A DNA stretch of 64,000 nt from Limnephilus marmoratus (Eukaryota; Arthropoda; Insecta; Trichoptera; Limnephilidae), in contig OU862908.1 in the NCBI GenBank assembly GCA_917880885.1, positions 14,371,501 to 14,435,500 on the forward strand, written 5' to 3'. Made by a program: the position numbers and the translations under genes. Shown here piece after piece: positions 34,060 through 44,635 of this stretch (position 1 is the stretch's first letter; each line of letters starts with the position of its first letter). Under the pieces are notes generated by a model. The model was not told the origin of the DNA. It saw only the letters and a list, made by a program, of their open reading frames with translations, and ran no database searches.

Positions 34060-34295
34060 ATACTTCAATTCTGTACCCCTACGTAAATTGGGCCAGCAAC
34101 TTTCCGAGCGGTGAGGACGGCAACTGGTTTGTGGTCATGAACCCCGCGGGAAAGTACTCGGACCAGCGGGGCGACTTGGAGTACCCGTTCTTCTGCACCA
34201 GAGACTCGAAGGTCAGTTTCTACGGCAACCCCAGCAACTTCCCCAGATACGTGGCCGAGTTGGATGGAACCTGCTTGGAAATGCCGATATTTTAG
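34060..34295 (+). CDS. C-type lectin-like domain exon, C-terminal half and stop
   Basis: Phase 1 acceptor GTTGTTGAAG ends at 34059 and the frame runs to TAG at 34293-34295. It matches the second half of a lectin domain: NWASNFPSGEDGNWFVVMN, GKYSDQRGDLEYPFFCTRD. The last Cys (FFC) is kept. The two cysteines that normally form the inner disulfide are absent: the positions read NWFVV in place of CV.., and RGDLE in place of D..C. The sugar-specificity triplet is not seen. A tail of about 30 residues follows with one more Cys (LDGTCLEMPIF). A strong GC rise marks the exon. The acceptor has a poor pyrimidine tract, a small doubt. It would be the last exon of the gene. Confidence 0.8.
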
Positions 34296-34714
34296 GCAGT
34301 TTCAGCGTTTCCCAGATGCGCCGTCGCTACACAGCATCACATTACGAGAAATTTCAATAATAGGTATTTAAAAAAACTGTTTCTTTTGCGCTCTTCAAGT
34401 CCAGCGCACCATTGATGTGTGGGTGGGTCCTAACTTAGGTGTGTGCGTACCTCGCGCGTCAGATTGTTTGTTGGCAAAACCGCCAGCGTGAAATAATATA
34501 ATTTTTTCTCTATGGAGCAGTCGGAACAGGATTGCCCTCAATCTATAGTAAGCCCGACTATATGTGTATAGGCACCAAGTCCGACCAAACACCTAATTTA
34601 TCGTTAGGAAGCGCTCCGTTTTAGTGACCTATAAACAAGCAATTATACATATTTGTCTCAAGATATTTGCGAATGGACGTAAATTATTCATGCTGGTCTT
34701 AATTTATTCTTATT
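34296..34714 (+). other. Downstream of lectin gene, no other gene
   Basis: No canonical AATAAA soon after the stop; AATAAT at about 34357 is the nearest candidate for a polyadenylation signal. Nothing else recognised. Confidence 0.4.
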
Positions 34715-35015
34715 TGGGAGGCGCTATAGGGTACTGCCGCCCCGGGAACCTTTATTGGATAACCAACACTTCTGCCAAGTGGTTCGCTACGTATGGTGAT
34801 TTAGCAGGGGTGCCCGGGTTAATGGGATGAGGTTTGTCTAGGTCTGATGACCAGAGCATACTGAGCCCCAGATTCCTACCCACCCCTTGAAGCCTTTTCC
34901 TTCCCAGAACTCCTCTCCTTCCTTTCCCTTAAAAACCCTCCACACAGCATTCCCAAAGATGACATAGGCCCTCAGGGAAATTATTAGTGAAGCTCATGTA
35001 AAAAAAAAATCAATT
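34715..35015 (+). repeat. Dispersed LINE 3'-end repeat, copy A
   Basis: Holds a short frame with GYCRPGNLYWITNTSAKWFA and, further on, a segment ACACAGCATTCCCAAAGATG then ACATAGGCCCTCAGGGAAAT. The same two blocks in the same order are in the copy at 57125-57440 (minus strand), and the second block is the 3' end of the minus-strand LINE at 55208-55270. Confidence 0.7.
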
Positions 35016-35671
35016 TTTTTTTTGTGAATTTGACGTAGAAAATTACAAAGTTACCGCACAAAGTCAAATAATGTGTACATGGATATTCGATTATATATTA
35101 CTAGCTGTACCCGACCGCGCTTTGCTGTGGCTTTGTCTGATTTTAATTATTAGAGGAGTTAACAAAAATTGTCTAGCAACTGTACATTTTCCAAGAAGAC
35201 AAATTGTTTAATTGAATATCTGCTGTGACTATCTATGCTGTAGTGTAGAATATAAGGGGAGAAAATAAAACTTTCTTTATTTTTTTTTAAACTATTTATT
35301 TATTCAGACCTAAAATGTTTTTACAATATCACTTTATTATAGATCTAGTTATTCAGGAGTATAATTATAAGCATGTCATATATAACACAATAAACTCAAA
35401 AAGTTATACAAAGGAGTTTAGCATAATAAAGGTAAAACCGAAGTGCTTAAGGTACGATGAAAGTTCGGGTATGTGTCGGGGACTACCACTATATGTTGCC
35501 GGCAAAATGGTCAACTTGTTGCTTACATCACCACATTTCTTATCGCATCTCTCAAATGTATGTATTCTTCTGATCTTAGTTTCTTTTGATTGAGCCTAAT
35601 GAATAGTAGTCGTTCTGATTCTATTTTCGCGTACATGTCGACAATGTACTGATGGAAGAGCTGACGGCATT
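35016..35671. other. No gene; short repeat-like segment
   Basis: ACTAGCTGTACCCGACCGCG at 35100-35119 looks like a dispersed repeat end of the kind seen in many insect genomes. The rest is AT-rich. A frame at 35315-35593 has no recognised content. Confidence 0.35.
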
Positions 35672-36860
35672 TCAGAAGATGGTTATCTTTATTTTCACGT
35701 ACATTTTTTTCATTCGATAGGAATAATAATTAACTGAACTAACTTTTTTGTCTGTGTATTCACCTTTTACTGTATTTATCATTTTGTTATTGAAATGATA
35801 ACCATCTTGACCGCTTGGAAACAGAATTGGATATTGCAGTGGATTGTAGCACCTATGAGTGTCAGCAATTCTTTGTAGTTGATCATTTCTGCGTTGCAAA
35901 ACGATATCGCGAGGATGAAATTCTTCTCCAACCATGACAATTCTAACCTCATTAATTGTTGGCGCATTATATCGTCTGACATGCTTACTTGCTGGTGTTT
36001 GATCAGCACTAATGATAATTTTATGGCTGTCTGATGGCATGAGATCTATTGCATTTTTGAAAATTCGAATTAAATTATTGTTATCATGTAACATTTTTTG
36101 CAACAACTCAACAAAATGCCTTTTAGTAGAGATTTGCCAGCGTGCATTCAACTGATCATTTTGATCTCCCATGAAATATATTTGTAGAAATTTATGTTGA
36201 TTGCTGTGAAAAGGAAGCAAAGGGCCAGCTTTATGGTAAATTTGTCCCTGAATTCTAAACGTCGGCATAAAATTTTCTGTTTTGACGTTAGCGCCAAATG
36301 AAGTCATCTGAAAACATTAATTGTATTTTCTAATATTTTCGAGGAAATGTTTTGAATCATCAGTAATTCCTTGCAACAAATTTATCAATGGTGCTATTGG
36401 CTGATCAATTTCAGGTAGCTTCACTTTGCCGCTCGCACAACACATTCCTTATGTTTCTCCTTTAAATTTCATCGCTTTGTAGTGTGTACAATTTATCCAT
36501 TTTACCGATTTGAACAAATTTACATGAGGTATTGTATTGAATATCTGGTTCATATGAAAAAGCAATTCGATGGTACGAAGCATGGTTATTCAAAAGTTGC
36601 ACTTGCATTCGTCTTCGGCGTTGATCTATTTCTTCTTGACGTTGTTGAGATGAATGTGCTGCTCGTCTGTCTTTCTTCCCGACGATTCGCCAGTTCTTCT
36701 GCTCGCCTCTGAATAATTCTAACTCGAACAGTTCATTATCGTCTAAACGTTCTTGATCAGTGCGGTTTGATCTTCTCTGACGATCTGCGTTTGCGTGTCG
36801 AGTACGACAGCCTATGTTTGAACGTGAGCGAGGCAAACCACGAATGGTGATCAACTTTGA
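35672..36860 (-). pseudogene. Helitron Rep N-terminal region (fragment)
   Basis: Two frames on the minus strand. 36854-36462 is an Arg/Gln-rich N-terminal part. 36307-35672 shows the Helitron helicase-like N-terminal domain: FRIQGQIYHKAGPLLPF, FLQIYFMGD, PTINEVRIVMVGEE, RDIVLQRRNDQLQRIAD, HRCYNPLQYPILFPSGQDG. The HUH nuclease motif and the helicase are not present downstream, so only the front part survives. The frames are separated by stops. Helitrons move by rolling-circle replication; this piece cannot. Confidence 0.82.
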
Positions 36861-36978
36861 AAAAACTTACACATCAATCAACTGGCCACAGTTACACTTT
36901 TTTGACCCTTTGAAAATTTTTCATATATAATTCGATTTGTTAATCTGATTTTTTGTAGGTTTTGCAAAGTTACGAACT

Positions 36979-37135
36979 TGTTAGTTCGTAATTAAATATA
37001 CTCAATTATAAGGTACAAACGTATTTTATTGTCAGGTAAACAATACACTAGTTGACACAATTTCAAACAGAAGAAAAATAACAAAAGAAGATTGTTCCGG
37101 AACTATCAGTGTTGCCAGCATCAAATATTCCAACA
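36979..37135 (-). repeat. Copia 3' LTR
   Basis: 157 bp, identical to 41167-41323. On the element strand it starts TGTTGGAATATTTGATGC. Confidence 0.96.
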
Positions 37136-37146
37136 CCCTCCCTATT
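37136..37146 (-). promoter_or_regulatory. Copia polypurine tract
   Basis: The minus strand reads AATAGGGAGGG right before the 3' LTR. It overlaps the TAG stop of the polyprotein (37142-37144). Confidence 0.75.
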
Positions 37147-40100
37147 TGATGATACCCTGATTGCAAATGCATCTCATCAATTTCTCTCTATCCAAAGCTT
37201 TGGTGAGAGAGTCGGCTACCATTTTAGTTGTAGGGATGTATTTGAATTCAATTAGTTGGCACTGGATCTTCTCACGAAGGAAGTGATGTCGCACATCTAT
37301 ATGTTTGGTTCTGGCTTGGTAACACCCATTCACGGCTAGATTTGCCGCTCCCTGGTTGTCCACGTGGATAACTGTAGGAGTGTCATATACTGCACTGTCG
37401 ATTTCCTGAGCCAGACCTCTTAACCACAATGCCTCCTGTGTCGCAGCAGACATGGACATGTACTCTGCTTCGGTTGTCGATAGCGCCACAGTTGGTTGTT
37501 TTTTTGTCCCCCAAGAAACAGCTCCTTTACATTTAGTAAAAATGTAGCCTGTCACAGATCGCCTTTCGTCACAATCACTGGCCCAATCAGCATCACAGAA
37601 ACCAACAATTGAAGAGGGTGTGCATCCATCAAACTCCAGTTTCCAATCTGCAGTACCCTTTAAGTAACGCATAATTCGTTTGACTGCAGCCCAGTGCGCT
37701 TGACCTGGATTGTTATTGAAACGACTCACATAACTAACCGCAAATGAAATGTCAGGTCGGGTAACTTGAGAGGCAAATAACAAACTACCGACTGCCTCTT
37801 GGTACGGAATATTTTTCATCATGGCTGAGGTGTTCTCATCTTTTGGTGATTGCTGTTTCGAGAGTTTTTCATTAGGACTTAGTGGTGTGTCCACAGGGTT
37901 GCATCCATACATATTGAAGCGCTTCAGAACCTGTTCAATATAGCTCTGTTGACTTATCCACAGCTTCTTGTTTTGCCTGTCTCGAGTCAACTGGAATCCC
38001 AACACATATTTGGCTTCACCGATATCAGTCATTTTGAAACTTTCTTTGAGCTGATTTTTAACAGCATATTTTTGTGATTTGTCGCTAGAAAAAATAAGTA
38101 GATCATCCACCCAAACAGCAATGATCAACACAGTCGCATTTTCATTTTTCACATACACACATGGATCATATCTTGACTGTTGAAACCCAATATTCTTCAG
38201 GCATGCATCCAATTTTATGTTCCAAACACGGCTTGATTGTTTTAATCCATATAGGCTTTTCCTTAGGCGACAAACTTTATCAGACTTTTGGTATCCTGTT
38301 GGTTGGTACATGTAGATTTCCTCCTGAAGATCGCCCTGGAGAAATGCTGAAACAGCGTCCATCTGATCTATGTCCAAATCAAGTTCAGCCGCTAATGCCA
38401 TTAAGTATCGAATGGAGCTGTATCGGACCACAGGTGAGAAGGTTTCTTCGAAATCCAAACCCTTTCTTTGAGCACAACCTTTCACTACTAGACGAGCCTT
38501 ACGCTGGACTATATCCCCATTTGCATCTCTCTTTGTGCGAAAAACCCATTTGCTGTTTAAAGGTTTTCTGTCAGATGGAAGATCGACCAGTTCCCATGTG
38601 TTGTTATCCATTTGTGATTCCATTTCACGGTCCATTGCTTCAATCCAAAGTTGTTTATCTGATCGCTCCATTGCCTCCTCAATGGTCAAGGGATCTGAGG
38701 GTTCATCACTAACACCAGTATAAACTACAAAATCATCATATTTTTTGGGAAGATTCCTAACCCTGTCCTGCCTTCTTAGACCAGACTGTAAGTCTGCAAC
38801 GTGCGGATTTAGGAAGTCTTCAGTATCCCGTATATCCGCAATGTCCTCTGAATCCACTGAGCCAACTTTTTCGGGTGATTCCTTAGATACAATATCTTCA
38901 TTTATTGAGGAACATTCATCTTCCGCTGCAGGAAAGAAAGATTCTCTTGAATTATCCTGTTTCCCTGTGAGGAGTGAAACTCCTTCCTCATTCTCAGAGA
39001 AAATGACATCTCTTGATGCAAAAATACAATTATTGTTAGGGTCATACAAACGATAAGCCTTGGACAGAAGACTATATCCCATCATAATGCATGGTTTTGA
39101 TTTAGGATCTAACTTTTTTCGGTGTGCATCCGGAATGTGTGCATAGGCTTTGCAGCCAAATACCCTTACATGTTTTACAGTAGGTTTTCTTCCTGACCAC
39201 ATTTCCTCGGGAGTTTTATCCACATTTTTGCTGGGCGAACGATTCATCAAGTAGACTGTAGTGAAGACTGATTCAGCCCAAAAAATATTTGGGAGGTTAG
39301 CTTCAATCAAAAGACACCTGGCACGCTCCAGGATTGATCTATTCAGTCTTTCCGCCCGACCATTCTGTTCCGGTGTATATGGAACTGTGGTTTGGTGTTC
39401 AATACCACAATCACGCAGGATTTTGTCTAATCGCTTATTGCAAAATTCACCTCCATTATCAGTACGAAGAGTCTTGATTCTCTTTCCAGTTTGCGTTTCA
39501 ACATGTTTTTTAAATGTTTCAAAACACTCTGCCACCTGATCTTTTGTCACAAGAAAATATACAAAGGATTTTCTACTGAAATCATCCAAAAAAGTGAGAA
39601 TATATCTAGAGCCAGATAATGAATTTGTCTGCATTGGTCCTACAAGATCTGAGTGGATCACTTCAAGTAGTCTTGCAGCTCTAGAGTTGCTCGATTGGAA
39701 AGGCAACCTGTGGCCCTTCCCTTTCACACAAACTTCACATACATCTGGTGGGTTACACGAGGAAAACTGAATTCCATGAGCTAATCCATTTTTCAATTTA
39801 TTTAAACTGTCATAATTTAGGTGGGCCATTCTTCTGTGCCAAAGAGTGCTATCATTAGCTTTTGTTTGAACAGCGAAGCCAACATTACTTTGCACATCCA
39901 ATTTAAATAAATTATTCACTAGTGATGCTGTTCCAATTATTTGATTGTTACGATTTAAAATTTTTGCTCCAGTTGAATTAAAAACCACAGAATTACCTTT
40001 GCTAACAATTTTACTAACAGATAGCAAATTTACTTTCACTTGTGGAACATAAAACACATCACTTACATTTATTGTTTCTCCACAAGGTGTGATTAATTGC

Positions 40101-41092
40101 AGGTTTCCAACTGTGTCGCTGATCATTTGATCACCATTGGCAGTAGTGATACCTAACTGGGAAGATTTTTTGATTTTATTTAATAAATTATTATCAGTCA
40201 TTGTTAAATGTGCAGAAGCCCCCGAATCGAGAAACCATTCATCAGCTGATTTAGAAGTCACGGAAAAAGCAGTGTACATTGAACTTTGTTTATTTCCACA
40301 GTTTTTTGTATCAAATGTCACCTCGCAGTTTCGGGCTATATGACCATTTCTGTTGCATCGGTAACAGCGGAGTCCCTTTTTATAATCTGCAGGGTTGGGA
40401 GTAATTATTTCCTCCGATCTGTTTCTGGATGAACTGTTTTTTGCCGCCTCTCTGGAACTGCGACTACCCGATCCAGAAACACTGTATTTTACCCATCTGG
40501 GCGAGCCAGATCCGTACATAGCAATGTCATTGGGATTTTCTAATGTTGAATTATTATGCGAAACATCTTGTAGTAATTTTGTCTTTATTGCATCCCCAGT
40601 CACTTTTATTCCAGAGCTCTCTATGCCCATAATCATGGGGGTGTACTTTTCTGGAAGTCCCGCAAGAAGAATGGTACCTATCCATTCATCATCAACTTTC
40701 AAACCAATATTAGTCAATTTCAGGGCAGTAGTAATAATTTTATCGACGTAATCTTCAACAGACTTACAGTTTTCTAACTTTGTTGTAATTAGGGTCCTTA
40801 GTAACCCGACGCGCCGTGTAAGACCTTTATCGTCGTAAGCAGTAGCAAGATTGTCCCAGGCTTCTTTCGCGGTTGTAGCAGACTGGACATGAACATAGTT
40901 AACAGGTTCAATCAACAAAACAATCTTGGAACGACATTTTTTAACCTTTTTCTGGTCTGATTCCGTACCTTCGACACATTCCCATAATTCCTGGTCTTCT
41001 AAATATGCTTGAGCTGCGAACTTCCAGATGTCATAGTTCTCACGGCCCCTCAGCTTTTCAATAGGGAGTTGGAACGACATTGTTCGATTCAA
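37142..41092 (-). CDS. Copia gag-pol polyprotein, 1316 residues
   Basis: A single frame with no stops. In order: capsid-like region (LPIEKLRGRENYDIWKFAAQ, near residue 10); zinc knuckle CYRCNRNGHIARNC (about 245); protease WFLDSGASAHLT (about 288); integrase zinc region HRRMAHLNYDS...CEVC (about 420); integrase catalytic parts HSDLVGPM, LRTDNGGEF and PEQNGRAERLNRS; reverse transcriptase MDAVSAFLQGDL and VWVDDLLIF; RNase H with FCDADWASD, STTEAEYMSM and HVDNQGAANLA. The RT box reads WVDD where many elements have YVDD; the two Asp residues are present. Length is normal for Copia elements. It begins MNRTMSFQ; either Met could be the start. The translated protein would be cut by its own protease. 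Confidence 0.96.
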   Translation of the reverse strand: MNRTMSFQLPIEKLRGRENYDIWKFAAQAYLEDQELWECVEGTESDQKKVKKCRSKIVLLIEPVNYVHVQSATTAKEAWDNLATAYDDKGLTRRVGLLRTLITTKLENCKSVEDYVDKIITTALKLTNIGLKVDDEWIGTILLAGLPEKYTPMIMGIESSGIKVTGDAIKTKLLQDVSHNNSTLENPNDIAMYGSGSPRWVKYSVSGSGSRSSREAAKNSSSRNRSEEIITPNPADYKKGLRCYRCNRNGHIARNCEVTFDTKNCGNKQSSMYTAFSVTSKSADEWFLDSGASAHLTMTDNNLLNKIKKSSQLGITTANGDQMISDTVGNLQLITPCGETINVSDVFYVPQVKVNLLSVSKIVSKGNSVVFNSTGAKILNRNNQIIGTASLVNNLFKLDVQSNVGFAVQTKANDSTLWHRRMAHLNYDSLNKLKNGLAHGIQFSSCNPPDVCEVCVKGKGHRLPFQSSNSRAARLLEVIHSDLVGPMQTNSLSGSRYILTFLDDFSRKSFVYFLVTKDQVAECFETFKKHVETQTGKRIKTLRTDNGGEFCNKRLDKILRDCGIEHQTTVPYTPEQNGRAERLNRSILERARCLLIEANLPNIFWAESVFTTVYLMNRSPSKNVDKTPEEMWSGRKPTVKHVRVFGCKAYAHIPDAHRKKLDPKSKPCIMMGYSLLSKAYRLYDPNNNCIFASRDVIFSENEEGVSLLTGKQDNSRESFFPAAEDECSSINEDIVSKESPEKVGSVDSEDIADIRDTEDFLNPHVADLQSGLRRQDRVRNLPKKYDDFVVYTGVSDEPSDPLTIEEAMERSDKQLWIEAMDREMESQMDNNTWELVDLPSDRKPLNSKWVFRTKRDANGDIVQRKARLVVKGCAQRKGLDFEETFSPVVRYSSIRYLMALAAELDLDIDQMDAVSAFLQGDLQEEIYMYQPTGYQKSDKVCRLRKSLYGLKQSSRVWNIKLDACLKNIGFQQSRYDPCVYVKNENATVLIIAVWVDDLLIFSSDKSQKYAVKNQLKESFKMTDIGEAKYVLGFQLTRDRQNKKLWISQQSYIEQVLKRFNMYGCNPVDTPLSPNEKLSKQQSPKDENTSAMMKNIPYQEAVGSLLFASQVTRPDISFAVSYVSRFNNNPGQAHWAAVKRIMRYLKGTADWKLEFDGCTPSSIVGFCDADWASDCDERRSVTGYIFTKCKGAVSWGTKKQPTVALSTTEAEYMSMSAATQEALWLRGLAQEIDSAVYDTPTVIHVDNQGAANLAVNGCYQARTKHIDVRHHFLREKIQCQLIEFKYIPTTKMVADSLTKALDREKLMRCICNQGIIK

Positions 41093-41153
41093 ATGTTAAT
41101 CACAATTTTATACTAAAAGTCATTGATCACAACACAGTGTCTTTAAGCATGAT

Positions 41154-41166
41154 GTGGCCCATAACC
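41154..41166 (-). promoter_or_regulatory. Copia primer binding site candidate
   Basis: Directly inside the 5' LTR the minus strand reads GGTTATGGGCCAC, of the type many insect Copia elements use with a part of the initiator Met tRNA. Confidence 0.6.
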
Positions 41167-41323
41167 TGTTAGTTCGTAATTAAATATACTCAATTATAAG
41201 GTACAAACGTATTTTATTGTCAGGTAAACAATACACTAGTTGACACAATTTCAAACAGAAGAAAAATAACAAAAGAAGATTGTTCCGGAACTATCAGTGT
41301 TGCCAGCATCAAATATTCCAACA
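41167..41323 (-). repeat. Copia 5' LTR
   Basis: 157 bp, identical to 36979-37135; the GAACT duplication follows. Confidence 0.96.
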
Positions 41324-41479
41324 GAACTGACATTCGGTACAATTACGAGTAAATTTAAAACGCACAGAGAAAACAAATGAGTGAAAATAGTAATATAATT
41401 TGTTAGATATAATTCTACTTTTAAATCCGATTAAATTCTTTTAATTCCTAATTGTAGGTTTATAAACTTTTGTAAATTT

Positions 41480-43440
41480 TCTAAAAACTCACAAAACTAT
41501 GACACTAAACTCAAACCTTGGATAACTGTTGGTATCCTTCATTCTATCCACAAGCGCGATAAATTCCACGCACTCTGTAAAAAAAATCCCAACGACCATG
41601 AATCTAACTTATTTTACAAGAAATACAGAAATTTATGCAAAAAAATTACTTCTAAGGCCAGAGAAGATTACTATAAAAAACAAATCAAAAACGCCGAATA
41701 TGACACGAAAAATATGTAGAGTAAGGATATTAAGGATATATCCCACACCAAACAAACGACTTCATCCATCAATAATATTAAAGTTGAAGGCCGATCACTA
41801 ATAAACACAAATAATAACTTTGAAAAAATCGCAGATCATCTCAACAAATTTTTCACCACAATCGGATCTAACCTTTCCAATAATATTTTAACCAGAAATA
41901 ATATTTCGGAATATGACCTGGTGAACAAAATATCCATGGGCCACCTGAGTTATACTCCATTCACTTTCACTCCCACCACAGAATTGGAAATTACAGAAGT
42001 CATCTCAACATAAAAAAGTAGCCACTCAACAGGAATAGACAAAATATCTACTAAACTTATGAAGCATTTAAAAACCCTTATTGCCACCCTTCTCCAACAT
42101 ATTATTAACTTAAGTTTCCAATCAGGTATATTTCAAAACTCTCTTAAGTATGCCTCAATCATCCCCATTTTCAAATCAGGTGACAGATCTTCCCGAAATA
42201 ATTACAAGCCTATATCGCTATTCAGCACAATTTCCAAAATCGTTGCAAAAGTGGTAAATATAAGACTCCTTAAGTTCCTCGAGGATAATAAAATCATCTC
42301 AAAAAACCAATACGGTGTTCGCAAAAATCTTAGTACTTCTGATGCAATTGCAACCTTTACCGAACTGATATCCGATAACATTCTTCTTAAAAAAATGCAA
42401 CAGATTGGGATAGAAGGTACTGCCCTGAAATGGTTTAAAAACTACCTCACACAAAGAACACAAACAACTGTCATCTAGTCCTATCAAGAATATAGGAGTA
42501 AATGTTTACCTATCTCCTACGGCGTTCCCCAAGGAAGTGTTTTAGGTCCGCCCATATTTCTCATATATATGAACTCCTTATTAAATTTGGATATTGAAGG
42601 CAATATAATATTTTTTGCCGATGACACTGTTATTTACAAGTAAAACATGGAAAACATCAATTGAGAAGGCAAATTGTGGACTCAACAAAATTAAAAAATG
42701 GTTAGACTCTTACCTCCTCCCCTTAAATGTTCAAAAAACGCAATACGTATTTTTTTCAATCCGTAAATTAACTGTTCCCGGAAACCTTCCTAAACTAATC
42801 ATCCACACTTGCCCACAAAATCTAGACACTTCCCCACTACTTCTTATAAACAGCTGTTCGTGCCCAATACTTAAACCGTCTAACGAAATAAAGTACCTAG
42901 GTGTCATTATAGATTACCAGTTAAGGTGGGAGGCCCAAATTAGCTCCATAACAAAGACACTCCGTAAGTTACTCTAAGAAGTGTTCATTTTGCTCTATTC
43001 CAATCTATATTAACATACGGCATTATAGGATGGGGAGGGTGTGCAGCATCCATTCTCTACCCTCTAGTAACTGTTCAAAAACTTTTGCTAAGGAGCGCCT
43101 TCAAATGTTTCCCCTCTCATCCATCAGAGCCACTTTCCAAGAAACTCGCAGTACTAGACATTCGTCAACTGTATATTAAAATAGTTCTCATACATATATG
43201 GGAAAATAGTCTGATAAATTCCACACAAAAAGATATACACACACGCTACTCAACACATGGAAAATACCTAAACAAAAACCACATTTTCACAGAAACAATA
43301 CTCATAAATTGCACCTAAAATATTCAACGCATTAAATAACGACATCAAAAGATCTGATACAATTACTCATTTTGCATTCGGTGTCCAACAATGAATATCC
43401 GGAAAGGGGCGAAATTTCTTTAAAGATTTTCTTCAAAGAA
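41480..43440 (+). pseudogene. LINE reverse transcriptase remnant
   Basis: Opens in the linker between endonuclease and reverse transcriptase (KPWITVGILHSIHKRDKF, FYKKYRNLCKKI). The RT shows YASIIPIFKSGD, the fingers ISLFSTISKIV, SYGVPQGSVLGP and FFADDTVIY, then IKYLGVIIDYQLRWE and the tail AVLDIRQLYIK. A stretch that should hold the first catalytic Asp (about 42390) is missing, so an internal deletion is likely. Several stops and frame changes occur. It is close in sequence to the LINE at 47090-52935 (both carry KKYRNLCK and VLD(I/V)RQLYI), so both come from one family. Confidence 0.85.
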
Positions 43441-44529
43441 CACGGATTAGTAACATTTAAATAGCCGTAAGATAAAACTTTTTTTTTTACATTGAATACT
43501 TTTTACAATTTTCTTTTCCTTTCACGATTTTAAACTGTTCGGCACCACTGATAAGTCCGATGTACTCTACTGCCTTACATGTATTCTGCTGACACAAAAA
43601 TTATTACAATAAGAATTCACCGCAATATTAATAGGTTCAACATGAATCTATTTGTACAAAAATTAAAACTATTTTTAGTTATTATTTATTTTAGGAAAAT
43701 AAACAGTTTACAATTGGATTAATTTTTGCATGTATAATTTACCTAACTGAGAAACAAATTATAGATTTCCTCATCATATTATTATATTGTGTCTAGAAAT
43801 TAAACAGTAATCTTGCAACTAAAAATATCACGTTATTAGGAGGTAAGTGGTACAAAATATATGTCATTACATAATATATCATTACATTTATGCAGTTTTG
43901 TACTCATTTGATACATTTATAAAGCACTCTTGACCGAGTTTTTATATTTATTTTCGTCACAATCGAAAATATCTATATCAGATAGAATGTTATTGGAATT
44001 AATATTTATGCTGAAAACAATTTAATAACATTAAAGGCGTGCATGTGTAAATAAATACCCAACTTGAGTTATCAACTTTTACATTGTTCAAAAATGAATT
44101 AAAAATGTCAATTTTTTTAATTACTCTCTCGTAAGAATTGTTAGATTTTTTTAAATTTAACAATTGTTTCAACGATAAAAAAGTGAACTGACAGTTTTCT
44201 TTCAAATTCATTATAGAAAAGGACTGTGTTTTTTTACTGTTCTGTGTGACGTGACGATAAGCGAGGAACCATTGGTGACTGAAGACCAGCATCACCCGAC
44301 GCTGGACATGTCCGCGCGACTATCAAGAGCGGTTCGGTGCAGACGGCGACCACGCCGAAACGTTCGCCCCCCTCCCCCGGGCCACCGCCTTCGCTCCTCA
44401 ATTTGAATTATAAATTACAAATTTAATTATAAGCGAGCAAACATAGAACTGTGCAATAATATTCTATCGCACTTTGATTGGACATTTTTGTACACCATAA
44501 AATCGGTGGACGAAGCAGTGAAATATTTA
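43441..44529. other. No gene; GC-rich patch
   Basis: AT-rich, except about 44255-44400, which is strongly GC- and CpG-rich and stands out from the surroundings. No frame there matches a family I know. It could be a lost host exon or a repeat end. Confidence 0.35.
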
Positions 44530-44635
44530 TAAAGGGTCCACCAAATAACTTTTTTTTTTGAAAATGCTATAAAAAAAACTACTGAATATTTTCTCATATT
44601 TCTTTTTTTATTTGAAAGTACAATCCTTTCGGTTA

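Larger units (their letters stand above)
36979..41323 (-). mobile_element. Ty1/Copia element, apparently intact and young
   Basis: LTRs of 157 bp at both ends are identical base for base, start TGTTAGTTCG and end TTCCAACA on the + strand, and are flanked by GAACT on both sides (36974-36978 and 41324-41328). Inside is one uninterrupted 1316-codon frame on the minus strand with all Copia domains, a primer binding site next to the 5' LTR and a purine tract next to the 3' LTR. Identical LTRs mean a very recent insertion. It lies between a Helitron fragment and a LINE fragment, just downstream of the lectin gene. Confidence 0.96.

Noticed and set aside
38161..40751. Several + strand frames opposite the Copia polyprotein
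   Set aside because: They are shadows of the minus-strand 1316-codon frame; no domain content.
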